The position numbers and the translations under genes are program-made. Source: Candidatus Limnocylindrales bacterium (GTDB lineage Bacteria > Desulfobacterota > Binatia > UBA1149 > CAITLU01). From it: a DNA stretch of 64,000 nt. Positions 15,260 through 25,070 of this stretch are shown here, in pieces. Within the stretch, counting starts at the first letter, position 1, and every line of letters begins with the position of its first letter. Below the pieces are notes generated by a model. It was not told the origin of the DNA. It made no database searches and saw only the letters and a list, made by a program, of their open reading frames with translations. The DNA lies in assembly GCA_035626395.1 (NCBI GenBank), contig DASPNR010000042.1, positions 186,001-250,000 of the forward strand. Direction: 5' to 3'.

Positions 15260-16390
15260 ATGGCCTACATCCAGACCATCTCTCCACGAAACGCCGGTCC
15301 GGAGCTGGCGGAGGTCGTCCGCTACATGCATCGGGTGAGCGGCATCGGCGTGGTCGCCAACATCGTGCGCCTCTTCAGTCTTCGGCCCGCCTCGATGCGG
15401 CGCATGATCCGGACCTGGGAGCTGGCGATGTGGGCGGGCGAGGAGCCGCGCGCGCGGCGCGAGCTGGTGGCCGCGATGGTGTCGCGGCTCAACCAGTGCG
15501 TCTATTGAGAGGACGGCCATACGGCATTCCTGCAGGCTGCAGGAGGACGAGGAAGCGCGGTCGCGGATCTGCTCGAGGGGCGGCACGAAGGCGCCGAGCG
15601 CATCGACATCGCATTGGCCGACCTGGTGCGGCGCTGCCACGAGAGGCCGGCGCGCCTTTCGAAAGATGACCTGACTCCGCTGCGCAACATCGCCGGCGAT
15701 GCCGCGCTCGATTACGTGCTGGTGCTGGGCGGCTTCCACTTCATCAACCGCATGGCCGACCTGCTGCACGTGGACTCGGAATTCGTGCCGGACGCGCTCT
15801 CGCGCATCGGTTTCATGCGGCGCGTCGCGATCTTCGTTGCGAGCAAGCTGTTCACGCGCATGGATCTGGTGAACCGGCCGTACGACCGGACGTTCGAGCA
15901 GGCATGTCGGGAGATGCAGCCGGCCTTCCGCCGCGCGACCGGCCGCGACCTCGACGGCGACCTCGACCCGCTGCGTGCGCGTCCCAAGCTCGTCGAGGTC
16001 CTGCGGCTGGCGCTGGAGGAGCGCGACGTGGCCAGCAGCCTGCCGCGTTCGGTGACGGCTCGGGTGCACGCGCTCGTCGAGGAGTATCTGCCGTCGCGCG
16101 CCGAAGAGGCCGACGGCTTCCACGCGCGGCCTGCCGATCCGCTGGAGGCATTCGTGTTCGTCGGAACGCGCTACGCGGCTCGCACGACGCCCGAGATGAT
16201 CCAGCGCCTGCGCGGGATCGGCTACGACGACGTTGGCATCCTCGATCTGGCGACGGCGGTGGCCGATGCCAACCAGTGGGCGCGCCTGCACCGCCTGCTC
16301 GGCCTGCCGCGCGACATCCTGGCGCCGCAGCTTCCGCGCGCCGGGATTGCGCGCGCCGAGCACGAGCCGCTCGCGGCGGCCGCGGATTGA
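15260..16390 (+). CDS. AhpD/carboxymuconolactone-decarboxylase family protein with in-frame TGA (probable selenocysteine)
   Basis: A single frame runs from ATG 15260 (GGAGG 5 bp upstream) to TGA 16388, broken only by TGA at 15506-15508 (codon 83). Read through, the product has 376 residues with redox motif C80-V-Y-U83-E-D-G-H87. It aligns with the AhpD active site CxxCxxxH, with Sec replacing the second Cys. E68 lies 12 residues before C80, the same spacing as Glu118/Cys130/Cys133/His137 of Mycobacterium AhpD. Downstream of the TGA the frame continues with family-typical sequence (SKDDLTPLRNIAGDAALDYVLVLGGFHFINRMADLL). A second, CxxC-less CMD-like half follows (EMIQRLRGIGYDDVGILDLATAVADANQWARLHRLLGL). 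A thiol peroxidase or reductase role is likely. The alternatives, pseudogene or sequencing error, are weaker given the exact position of the TGA and the hairpin after it. Confidence 0.85.
15506..15544 (+). promoter_or_regulatory. Selenocysteine UGA with SECIS-like hairpin
   Basis: TGA 15506-15508 is followed by a stem TCCTGC (15528-15533)/GCAGGA (15539-15544) with loop AGGCT (15534-15538). The G in loop position 2 lies about 27 nt after the UGA. This fits the bacterial SECIS pattern: apical stem of at least 4 bp, small loop with a G among its first two bases, 16-37 nt from UGA. The apex UGC-AGGCU-GCA closely resembles the E. coli fdhF apex UGC-AGGUCU-GCA. SelB would bind here. Confidence 0.75.
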
Positions 16391-16403
16391 CCGAAGGCAG
16401 GTC

Positions 16404-16429
16404 TGCATTCGAGCCAATGCTCGAATGCA
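16404..16429. terminator. Perfect 11-bp stem-loop between convergent genes
   Basis: TGCATTCGAGC (16404-16414) and GCTCGAATGCA (16419-16429) pair fully around loop CAAT. It occupies the 49-bp gap between the convergent selenoprotein and ferritin-like genes and probably acts as a bidirectional terminator, although neither side has a long T-tract. Confidence 0.6.
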
Positions 16430-16439
16430 AAGACGCTTG

Positions 16440-17540
16440 TTACGAGGCTGCGGCCGTGGTGGCGCCGGCCGACTGGAACTGCTGGATCAGGCGCACCAGC
16501 TCCTCGGGCGGCATCACGTCGGGATCCTCGGTGGAATCCTTCATGTCGGCGAACTCGAGGATGCCGATCTGCTCGTAGGCGTCGCGCACGCGCGGCGTGA
16601 GCAGGCCGAGCCTGCGCAGGTTCGGCACGATCTTCGAGAACAGCATGCGGCGGAAGCCCGTCATGTACGGCGTGGTCTTCGCCCAGCCCACCCACAGATC
16701 GACGTCCCAGCCCATGCGCTCGTAGACCTGCTCCATCAGAAGCCGGTCGCGCATCAGGTAGGTCGCCTCGATGACGAAGTCCTCGCGCTCGCGCAGCTCG
16801 GCCGACGTGAGCTGGTTGCGGTAGATATCCTCGAGCGACAGCACGCCGAATGCCACGTGCCGCGACTCGTCCTGCATGATGCGGGAGGTGATGTCCTGGA
16901 TGAGCGGCTCGTCGGGCATCTGCACCTTCATCAGCCCGAAAGCGGCCAGCGCCAGACCCTCGACCATGATCTGCATGCCGAGATAGGTCATGTCCCAGCG
17001 CGAGTCCGACAGGATCTGGTCGAGCAGGATCTGCAGGTGCCGGTTGACCTCGAAGGAACGGCCCAGCTTTTCGGTCAGGTAGCGGTGATACACCTCGACG
17101 TGGCGCGCCTCGTCGGCGACCTGGTTGGCCGCGTAGAACTTCGCTTCCTCGAGCGGAGCCGACAGCACGATCTTGGCCGTGGCCAGCAGCGCGCCCTGCT
17201 CCCCGTGCAGGAACTGCGAAAGCATCCAGGCGTTGGTGTTGAGGTTCATCTCGATGAGCTGCTCGGGCTCCAGCGGCTGCGGCGGGGCCAGCAGCGCGTT
17301 GACCATGTGATGCACTCCCATGTCGACGCGCTGGCGGATGAACGCGTCCAGATCCACCTTGATCGACCAGTCGATGTCGGTGGCGTTCCAGGTCGACGCC
17401 TTGCCCTTCTCGTAAAGCGCCATGAGCTTTTCGCGCCCCAGCGCGTACTCCCAGTCGAAGACCGTGTTGATTTCGGACGGAACGGTCTCGGAAGCCCCGC
17501 TCGGGGGCAGTGGAAGGGGATTGCGCTGCGTGTACTGCAT
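16440..17540 (-). CDS. Ferritin-like / R2-like diiron protein
   Basis: 366-aa soluble four-helix-bundle protein with a full set of diiron ligands: E114, E144xxH147 (DEARH), E194 and E225xxH228 (DESRH). This E/ExxH twice-over pattern is that of ferritin-like oxidases, including R2 and AurF-type oxygenases. The length is close to that of R2 proteins, but I see no partner reductase nearby, so it may be an oxidase, oxygenase or desaturase-like enzyme rather than a ribonucleotide reductase subunit. ATG 17540 has AAAGGAG eight bases upstream. It stands alone between the convergent AhpD-like selenoprotein gene and the two-component genes. The exact substrate is unknown. Confidence 0.83.
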   Translation of the reverse strand: MQYTQRNPLPLPPSGASETVPSEINTVFDWEYALGREKLMALYEKGKASTWNATDIDWSIKVDLDAFIRQRVDMGVHHMVNALLAPPQPLEPEQLIEMNLNTNAWMLSQFLHGEQGALLATAKIVLSAPLEEAKFYAANQVADEARHVEVYHRYLTEKLGRSFEVNRHLQILLDQILSDSRWDMTYLGMQIMVEGLALAAFGLMKVQMPDEPLIQDITSRIMQDESRHVAFGVLSLEDIYRNQLTSAELREREDFVIEATYLMRDRLLMEQVYERMGWDVDLWVGWAKTTPYMTGFRRMLFSKIVPNLRRLGLLTPRVRDAYEQIGILEFADMKDSTEDPDVMPPEELVRLIQQFQSAGATTAAAS

Positions 17541-17648
17541 GGCGGCGGGCTCCTTTGGATGGCGGCGAACGATCTTACAAGAGCGACAGTAGGCGGAGGC
17601 GGCGCGCGTGGCAAGACGTGCAGCCGCGACGAGGGCGAAGACGGCAGC

Positions 17649-19024
<1,376 letters not shown>

Positions 19025-19028
<4 letters not shown>

Positions 19029-19180
19029 GAGCGTGCTCCTGCAAGAACGGAGGCGGGCGCCGGCGCTGCGGGCGACCGGATGGGATCGGGGTTGCGTGGA
19101 TTCATCCGTGTGCGCCTGCAAAGACGGCCTTGGGCGCCGGACTTGCTGGCGAAGAGGAGAGCGTGCTTGCGCAGGTTCAT
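19025..19180 (-). CDS. 51-aa ORF coupled by ATGA overlaps at both ends
   Basis: The ATG (19180-19178) overlaps the histidine kinase stop (ATGA), and its own TGA (19027-19025) overlaps the response regulator start (ATGA). The predicted peptide is basic and Pro/Ala-rich ([10 protein letters not shown]..., RRTRMNPRNPDPIRS, APAPASVLAGARS) with no known domain. It contains an internal repeat, MNLRKH and MNPRNP. It may be a real small protein, or a translated bridge keeping kinase and regulator translation coupled. I have no homologue in mind. Confidence 0.45.
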
Positions 19181-20670
19181 CCTCGGGCTCCTGCCGCGGC
19201 GGCCACGGGGCCCTGCGCGGCTGCCAGCGGCAGATAGACCAGGAAGCGCGTGCCGCGGCCGACCTCGCTCTGCACGTCGATGTAGCCGCCGTGGTCCGTC
19301 ACGACCTTGTAGGCGATGGCCAGGCCGAGCCCGGAGCCGACGCCGGCTTCCTTGGTGGTGAAGAACGGCTCGAAGATGTACCGGCGATGCTCGGGCGGAA
19401 TGCCGGGCCCATTGTCGGCCACCGTCATCCGCGCGAATCCGTGCTGGCCGCGCGGCGAGGTCACCGGCGCGGCAAGCTCGATGTCGAGCGTGCCGCTGCT
19501 GCCCATCGCCTGCACCGCGTTCATCACTAGGTTGACCATGAGCTCTTCGATTCGCCGCCGATCCACGACGGCTTCGACCGGCTCGTCGGGGAGCGAGGTG
19601 CGAACCGTGAACGGCTTGAGCTTGGGCGCGAGCAGCTCGAGCGTCTCGCGCACGATGTCGCCCATGTCGTTGCTGCGCGGCTCGCCCTCGGTGGTCCGCG
19701 CAAAGCCGAGCAGACGTCGCACCGTCTGCGAGATGCGCTCGCACTGGCCCACGATCGTCTCGAGCTGGCGGCGCTGCCCCGGCGCCAGCCCCGGCTCCTC
19801 GAGAAGCAGCTGCGCGCGACCCTGCACGACGTTGAGAGCGGTGCCGATGTCGTGAGCGACACCGGCGGCAAGCTGGCCGATGGCCGCCAGCCGCTCGGAC
19901 AGATGCAGCGAGCGCTCGGCCTTGAGGCGCTCTTCGTGCTCGGCGCGCAGGCTCTGCGTGGCGCTCTCGAGCTCGTCCTGCATCTGGTTGAGCGCGCCTG
20001 CCAGTGCACCGATCTCGTCTCGCTGGCGAACATGCACGCGTGTCTGCGGACCCATGCGCCCGCGTGCGATGGCGTCGACGGCGCCGGCCAGACGCGACAG
20101 CGGCTTGACGACGAGCGCGTAGGCGAAGAACCACAGCACCGCCGACAGCGCCAGAGCCAGCGTCAGCCCGAGTTGCGCGGCGCGCCGGCGAGCTTCGCTG
20201 CGCGCCTGGCGAAGATCCGACCAGTCCTGCACCACGGCCAGACGTCCGATCACCACGTTGCCGCGTCCCTGCAGCGGCGCCACGCGCACGTAGCGATGCT
20301 CGCGGTGGAGCAGGAACGCCGGCGGCGCCCATGTGTCGGCGGCCAGCGCGCGCAGCGCAGGCGTGGACTCGAAGGCGGTGCCGACGATGGGGCCGCCCTG
20401 ACGGTTGAGCACCATCACGCCGATGACCTCCTCGGAGGCCTCCAGGCGCCGCACCATCCGGGCGAGATCGGCGAGGCTGCCGGTGCTGAGCATGTTCTCG
20501 ACGGCCACGCGCGTTGCCTGCGTGAGCATGTCGAGGCGATTGATCTTGGAGTCTTCCAGGGTGCGCTCGAGGTCGGCGGTCCACAGCAGCGCGAATGCTG
20601 CCCCGGCTACGGCCACGACGGCGACGAGGACGACGGTGAGCTTGCGTGCGAGCACCGGCGGCGATTCCAC
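19177..20670 (-). CDS. Membrane sensor histidine kinase (NtrB-like), partner of the NtrC-type regulator
   Basis: 497-aa kinase. TM1 at about residues 9-31 and TM2 at about 166-188 enclose a periplasmic sensor of about 130 residues. HAMP linker ([19 protein letters not shown]), coiled coil, HisKA with phospho-acceptor His in [20 protein letters not shown], then HATPase_c with N box ([13 protein letters not shown]), G1 (VADNGPGIP), F box ([11 protein letters not shown]) and G2 ([13 protein letters not shown]). The HDIGTALN signature is that of NtrB/AtoS-like kinases, which pair with NtrC-type regulators. The gene is first in a kinase - small ORF - regulator operon. It is divergent from the exported protein gene at 20812. 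The sensed signal is unknown. Confidence 0.95.
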   Translation of the reverse strand: MESPPVLARKLTVVLVAVVAVAGAAFALLWTADLERTLEDSKINRLDMLTQATRVAVENMLSTGSLADLARMVRRLEASEEVIGVMVLNRQGGPIVGTAFESTPALRALAADTWAPPAFLLHREHRYVRVAPLQGRGNVVIGRLAVVQDWSDLRQARSEARRRAAQLGLTLALALSAVLWFFAYALVVKPLSRLAGAVDAIARGRMGPQTRVHVRQRDEIGALAGALNQMQDELESATQSLRAEHEERLKAERSLHLSERLAAIGQLAAGVAHDIGTALNVVQGRAQLLLEEPGLAPGQRRQLETIVGQCERISQTVRRLLGFARTTEGEPRSNDMGDIVRETLELLAPKLKPFTVRTSLPDEPVEAVVDRRRIEELMVNLVMNAVQAMGSSGTLDIELAAPVTSPRGQHGFARMTVADNGPGIPPEHRRYIFEPFFTTKEAGVGSGLGLAIAYKVVTDHGGYIDVQSEVGRGTRFLVYLPLAAAQGPVAAAAGARG

Positions 20671-20811
20671 CGATGACTGGGGACGTTGGCAACAGCTCTG
20701 GGGTCTTTCTCCCCGAGCGCGTCTGCGCCCAATGCATGGACTCGTGGAAAATCAGGGACTTCGGATCGGCATGCAACCTGCTCTTACGACCGGCGTGGAG
20801 GTGAGAAGTCG

Positions 20812-21285
20812 ATGAGTGAGAAGAAGCTCGTGCGATTTTCCCTTGCGGCGCTGTTGGCTGCGCTGGCGGTACCTTCGGCCTCCTCGGCCGCTCAGGCCGC
20901 GGCAGCAACGAAGGCCGGCGTGCAATCGGACGCCAGCGCAGCCACCGCCGTCACGGGAGTTCCCGGGCCGGGGGGTACCGAACACGCTCGCTCCGATGGC
21001 GTCGCAAAGGCTCCTGCGCGCGCCGTCGCAGCGGGACCGGTGGGAGGAAGACCTGGTCCAGTCCTGAGCGGCCGGCTCGTCGTTCTGGATGCGGAAGCAG
21101 GAACTTTCGGGATCGAAGGGAAGAACGGGCTCTTCCGATCGCCGAAGGGAACGGATCTGGCCAGCATCGGCGGCAAGCGCGTGCGCGTGCACGCGAAGGC
21201 CACCGGTGAGGTTTCGTCCATCGAGGTCGTAGGCGGAGAGGCAGCGAGCTCGGGAACGAATCCGGCCGAGCCGGTTCAGAACTGA
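20812..21285 (+). CDS. Exported protein of unknown function (OB/DUF-like C-terminus)
   Basis: 157 aa from ATG 20812, which has GGAGGTGAG ten bases upstream. Signal peptide to about residue 27 (SLAALLAALAVPSASSAAQA), then an Ala/Gly/Pro-rich disordered stretch and a folded C-terminal part (VLSGRLVVLDAEAGTFGIEGKNGLFRSPKGTD..KRVRVHAKATGEVSSIEVV). That part looks like a small beta-barrel, as in periplasmic DUF5666/OB-type proteins. Not recognised further. It is divergent from the sensor kinase (141-bp gap) and is followed by a strong terminator. Confidence 0.7.
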   Translation: MSEKKLVRFSLAALLAALAVPSASSAAQAAAATKAGVQSDASAATAVTGVPGPGGTEHARSDGVAKAPARAVAAGPVGGRPGPVLSGRLVVLDAEAGTFGIEGKNGLFRSPKGTDLASIGGKRVRVHAKATGEVSSIEVVGGEAASSGTNPAEPVQN

Positions 21286-21333
21286 TCGATCGAAGAAAGA
21301 ACAATCCAATCAACCAAACGTCCCGCTAAAAAG

Positions 21334-21374
21334 CGCCGGCCGGGCAGAATGAGCTGCTCGGCCGGCGTTTTTTT
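21334..21374. terminator. Strong bidirectional intrinsic terminator
   Basis: A 14-bp stem (21334-21347 with 21354-21367, one G.T pair) and loop AATGAG are followed by seven T on the plus strand. An A-run before the stem gives a T-run on the minus strand. It ends both the exported protein gene and the convergent coiled-coil protein gene, whose stop lies at 21373, within the T-tract. Confidence 0.92.
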
Positions 21375-21642
21375 ACGGCGCGACCGGTGCGACCTCGATG
21401 GTCTCGCTGCGCTCGATGATGCGGCGGCTGCCTTCGTCATCCTCTTCGATCCGCTCCTTTCGCAGCTTCTGCTCGGCCTCGAGACGCTCCTTGTCCATCT
21501 TCTGATCGTACTCGAGCTGCTTCCTCTCCAGCTCCATGCGCGTCTTCTCCGCTTCGACCTCCGGATCGTCGGCCAGCGCGTAGCCGGGCGCGATGCACAG
21601 GGCGAGCGTGAGCAACACGGGCAATGCTTTGATCGGCGACAT
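21373..21642 (-). CDS. Small exported coiled-coil protein
   Basis: 89 aa from ATG 21642, with AGGAGGT six bases upstream. Signal peptide (PIKALPVLLTLALCIAPGYALA) followed by a highly charged helical stretch (EVEAEKTRMELERKQLEYDQKMDKERLEAEQKLRKERIEED) that should form a coiled coil, then a short tail. No known domain. It may interact with envelope proteins. It lies alone between SppA, transcribed the same way from 120 bp upstream, and the terminator. Signal, ribosome binding site and terminator together support a real gene. Confidence 0.72.
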   Translation of the reverse strand: MSPIKALPVLLTLALCIAPGYALADDPEVEAEKTRMELERKQLEYDQKMDKERLEAEQKLRKERIEEDDEGSRRIIERSETIEVAPVAP

Positions 21643-21759
21643 GTCGGACCTCCTTGGCACGGGTGATCAACAGATGCGTCAACTCTGACACATCTTCCGC
21701 GGCCAGCCAGAAGGCGCGCGCCGGCTGGGGGAACGCGCACGGACAAAATGGGGATCGCG

Positions 21760-23616
21760 CTAGTGCTGACCGCGGGCCAGGATGAAAGGCAGTCGCAGCA
21801 GCACCCGCTCGCGCTCGAAGCTGCGCGCGATCGATCCCACCTGCGATGCCAGCGCCAGCTCCATGCGCGAATGCAGGTGCGAGGCGGTCTCGCCTTCGGA
21901 GAGGCAGTCGCTGAGGCTCGAGAAGGACCTCAGGCAATCCAGGATGTCGGTCTCGTAGCCGTAGCGTTTGATGCGATAACGCTTGCTCGTGTCGAGCTCG
22001 GCCAGCTCCACGGCCGCCTTGACTGCTTCGGTGAAGCCGCCGAGCTCATCGACGAGACCGAGCCCGTAGGCTTCCAGCCCCGTGTAGACGCGGCCCTCGG
22101 CCAGTGAGTAGACCTTGCCCATTTCCAGCCCGCGTCCCTGCGCGACCTTGCGCACGAACGTGTCGTAGGTGTGATCGACCTGATCGGCCAGCAGCTCGGC
22201 GTCCTGCCGTGAAGGCGTGCGCGATGGCGAATACAACCCGATGCGATCGGTCTGCGTGACGGTATGGAAGCTCAGGCCCCACTTTTGCGGAAACCCCGGC
22301 AGCTTCGGCAATCCGGCCAGCACACCGATGGATCCGGTGATGGTGGTCGGCTCGGCGAGAATGCGAGAGGCCGGAGCGGCAACGTAGTAGCCGCCCGAAG
22401 CGGCCGACGCGCCCATGGAGACGACCACGGGCTTCACGCGCGTCGTCCTGCGCACCTCCTTCCAGATGAGATCGGAGGCGATGGCGGAGCCGCCTGGGCT
22501 GGAGATGCGAAAGACGACCGCCTTGATGTCGTCCTCCTTGCGCGCCCACTGAAACGCCTTGGCCAGACGCCTGGGCGTGATCATCCCTTCGTCGTCGCCG
22601 CCGTCGTCATACAGGACGATCTCGCCTTCGGCCTCGATGACGCCGATGCGCTCGTCGATGCCTGCCAGGTCCTGCGCCTCCCGCCCGCGCGTGGCCGAGC
22701 CGTAGCGCGACAGCTTCATCTTCTCCTTGGCTTCCCACTTTCCGCGCAGGCGCATCTCGTGCTCGGCCGAGTACGAAAGCCTGTCGACGAGCCCCGCCTC
22801 CAGTGCCTCGTCGGCGGTGAAGAGGCCGCGCTTCATCCAGTCGCGCACCTTCTCGGGAGTCGTCCGGCGCGAGTCCGCGATCGTGTCGGCAAGATGCCCG
22901 CGCAGGCTCTCCTCCATCGACTGCATCATCTCGAGCGTGGCCGGCGAAGGCGTATCCGAGATCAGCGGCTCGAAGGCCGACTTGTACTTGCCGGCGCGCA
23001 CGACCTGGAACTCGACGCCGAGCTTCTCCAGCGCCGAGCCCATGTACATCAGGTGGAAGACCGGCCCCGGCACCTCCAGCGAGCCCGCCGGCGTCATCTC
23101 GACCGTGTCGCCGGCCGTGGCGAGGTAATAGGCGTCGGTGTCGGCTTCGGTCAGGTGGAATGCCAGCGGCTTCCCCGCCTGCCGGAAGCGTACGAACGCC
23201 TGCCGCAGCTCCGTGATCGCCGCCGGGCTGGCACGCAGATCCTCGATCTCGATGAACAGCCCCTGCACCTTTTCGTCGGTGGATGCGCGCTCGAGCACCT
23301 TGACAAGATCGGGCAGGTACAGATGGCGCCGCGCGCCGAGCAGTCGGTTGAAGACCTGGAAGCGCATATCAGGCGCCGTCTCGGCGATGCGCCCGCCGAG
23401 TTGCATCTCCACCAGCACGTCCTCGTTCACGCCGGCCTTGGGCGCTTTGGCGATCTCCTCGACGCTGTCGCTCGACAGCGCGATGTAGAGCAGCATCGCC
23501 GGCGCGACGGTGACGAACAGGCCGATGGAGGCAAAGAAGAAGCGGCCCGTTCGATAGAGGCCGCGGAGCAGGCGAAAGATCAGGCGGGGTCGGCGGGGCG
23601 TGCCGGGCTCATTCAT
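21760..23616 (-). CDS. sppA: Signal peptide peptidase SppA, long (67K) form
   Basis: 618-aa membrane-anchored serine protease that degrades cleaved signal peptides. One N-terminal TM (residues about 26-48) and two S49 peptidase domains. The catalytic Lys lies in VRAGKYKSAFEP of the first domain and the nucleophilic Ser in VVVSMGASAASGGYYVA of the second, as in E. coli SppA, where the dyad spans the two halves. Length matches the 67K type. ATG 23616 has TAGGAG five bases upstream; this Shine-Dalgarno overlaps the stop codon of the preceding membrane-protein gene, so the two are co-transcribed, with likely coupling. Confidence 0.96.
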   Translation of the reverse strand: MNEPGTPRRPRLIFRLLRGLYRTGRFFFASIGLFVTVAPAMLLYIALSSDSVEEIAKAPKAGVNEDVLVEMQLGGRIAETAPDMRFQVFNRLLGARRHLYLPDLVKVLERASTDEKVQGLFIEIEDLRASPAAITELRQAFVRFRQAGKPLAFHLTEADTDAYYLATAGDTVEMTPAGSLEVPGPVFHLMYMGSALEKLGVEFQVVRAGKYKSAFEPLISDTPSPATLEMMQSMEESLRGHLADTIADSRRTTPEKVRDWMKRGLFTADEALEAGLVDRLSYSAEHEMRLRGKWEAKEKMKLSRYGSATRGREAQDLAGIDERIGVIEAEGEIVLYDDGGDDEGMITPRRLAKAFQWARKEDDIKAVVFRISSPGGSAIASDLIWKEVRRTTRVKPVVVSMGASAASGGYYVAAPASRILAEPTTITGSIGVLAGLPKLPGFPQKWGLSFHTVTQTDRIGLYSPSRTPSRQDAELLADQVDHTYDTFVRKVAQGRGLEMGKVYSLAEGRVYTGLEAYGLGLVDELGGFTEAVKAAVELAELDTSKRYRIKRYGYETDILDCLRSFSSLSDCLSEGETASHLHSRMELALASQVGSIARSFERERVLLRLPFILARGQH

Positions 23617-23624
23617 CGGGTCTC

Positions 23625-25055
23625 CTAGAATTCGACCACTTGCGGCTCACCGCTCTCGACGGTTTCGACGCCGATGGCGCGGGAGCGCCGCCGCGCATAG
23701 CGCATCGTCGCTGCGGCCGCGGCAGCCATGACCATGGCGAAGAACGGCAGCAGCGCTCCTGCCGGCACGCGGCGCGCCGAGTTCGACAGCGCCACCCAGG
23801 CCAGCGGCAGGGTCTGCAGCACGCCGGCTGCCGCCAGCGCGAGCGCTGCACGGTCCCGAAGGGCGATCAGCACCGCAAGCGCAGCCAGCATGGCCAGCGA
23901 TGCGGCAACGCCGAGCTTGTCGCGTGGCGTATCGAAGTACACGCGCTTGATGCCGTATCCGGCGCGCGCGATCGCATCACCGATCGTGTGCTCTTGGACG
24001 TAGGTGCTCCAGGAATATCTGGGCGTGCCGGGCACGTGGGCGCGCTCGTAGTCGTCCACCCACAGGTAGTTGGGCAGGTAGCCGTGATAGAGCGGATTGC
24101 CGGCGTACAGCAGGCGCGGCAGCCAGCTCGGCGTGGCCACGACGATGAACAGCGCCAGGGCGCCCGCGTACAGGCCCAGAGGAAGCCGCGGCAGATGCGC
24201 GAGCGGCTCGTCGTCTTCCTCGTCTTCGTCCTCGTTCTCGTCGGCTTCTTCGGCGACGGCGAGCTCGTCGCCCTCGAAATCGACGGCCACAACCGGTTCC
24301 TCTTCCTCGAGCTCGCCCTGGAGCTGGCGGCGCACGGTGACCACGTCCTTGGCCACCATCGCCACGGCGAGCGCGCCGGCCAGAAGCAGCCCGTTCGTCC
24401 GCGTCAGATAAGCGAGCGCCGCCAGGGCGGCCGTAGCCAGCAGCGCGCCGGAACGGCGCGTGCGCAGGTACACCATCGCGGTGCCGATGCACGCCAGCGA
24501 GATCGCAACATAGAGCGGCTCGGTCAGCAGGCGCTCGGTGGCCAGGTCATACAAGAACGTGGACTGGTAGACGACGGTGGCGGCGACGAGCCCGGCAAGG
24601 GCGCTGCCGCAGCCGTAGGCGCCGGCTGCAAACGCGATCCACAGCGAGACCACGACGAGCGCCAGCCCGATCTTGGCGAGCGCGGGAGCGCCGGTCAGCC
24701 CGGCGGCTTCGCCCGCGGCCAGCAGTGCAGGATACGCGGGCTGGCGATGGGCGCGGTCGGGCCCACCGGTCGGCTCGACGTAGCGCATGCGGAAGTCGCC
24801 GCGCGCGAAGTCGTCGGCGATGGCCAGATAGTGCTCGCTGTCGCCGGACACCAGACGGCGAATGCCGACGAGGCTGGAGGAGACGTCATCGATGTAAGTG
24901 GAGCCCTGGCTCCACAGCGCCAGCGACAGCATCGCGACGCCCGCTGCGCAGGCGATGCCGTCGCTGCGGCGCCGCAGAAGACGGCGCAGCGCATGAGCAC
25001 GGCGTAGAATCAGCTCGAACACGACCCGCCCATTATGCCTGTCCGCTCGCCTCAC
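23625..25055 (-). CDS. Polytopic membrane protein, GT-C glycosyltransferase-like
   Basis: Up to 476 aa with about 9-10 transmembrane helices. An extracytoplasmic loop after TM1 carries acidic residues (YIDDVSSSLVGIRRLVSGDSEHYLAIADDFARGDF), typical of GT-C/ArnT/PMT-like enzymes that use lipid-linked sugars. Between TM segments is an unusual very acidic loop (ELEEEEPVV..ADENEDEDEEDDEP). Start uncertain: ATG 25055, or GTG 25022. It sits between SMUG1 (15 bp upstream) and sppA (8 bp downstream) on the minus strand. The function as a glycosyltransferase is inferred from topology and the early loop, not from a proven motif. Confidence 0.7.
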   Translation of the reverse strand: MRRADRHNGRVVFELILRRAHALRRLLRRRSDGIACAAGVAMLSLALWSQGSTYIDDVSSSLVGIRRLVSGDSEHYLAIADDFARGDFRMRYVEPTGGPDRAHRQPAYPALLAAGEAAGLTGAPALAKIGLALVVVSLWIAFAAGAYGCGSALAGLVAATVVYQSTFLYDLATERLLTEPLYVAISLACIGTAMVYLRTRRSGALLATAALAALAYLTRTNGLLLAGALAVAMVAKDVVTVRRQLQGELEEEEPVVAVDFEGDELAVAEEADENEDEDEEDDEPLAHLPRLPLGLYAGALALFIVVATPSWLPRLLYAGNPLYHGYLPNYLWVDDYERAHVPGTPRYSWSTYVQEHTIGDAIARAGYGIKRVYFDTPRDKLGVAASLAMLAALAVLIALRDRAALALAAAGVLQTLPLAWVALSNSARRVPAGALLPFFAMVMAAAAAATMRYARRRSRAIGVETVESGEPQVVEF

Positions 25056-25070
25056 GTCGCCATGCGCGCG

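Noticed and set aside
15260-15508. 82-aa truncated pseudogene of the AhpD family
   Set aside because: The TGA is exactly at the redox Cys, with a SECIS-like hairpin behind it. The downstream part has no other stop or frameshift and keeps its conserved motifs.
15614-16390. Separate downstream gene starting at TTG 15614
   Set aside because: Sequence between the TGA and 15614 is in frame and family-like, there is no ribosome binding site at 15614, and the two parts together form the CMD family protein.
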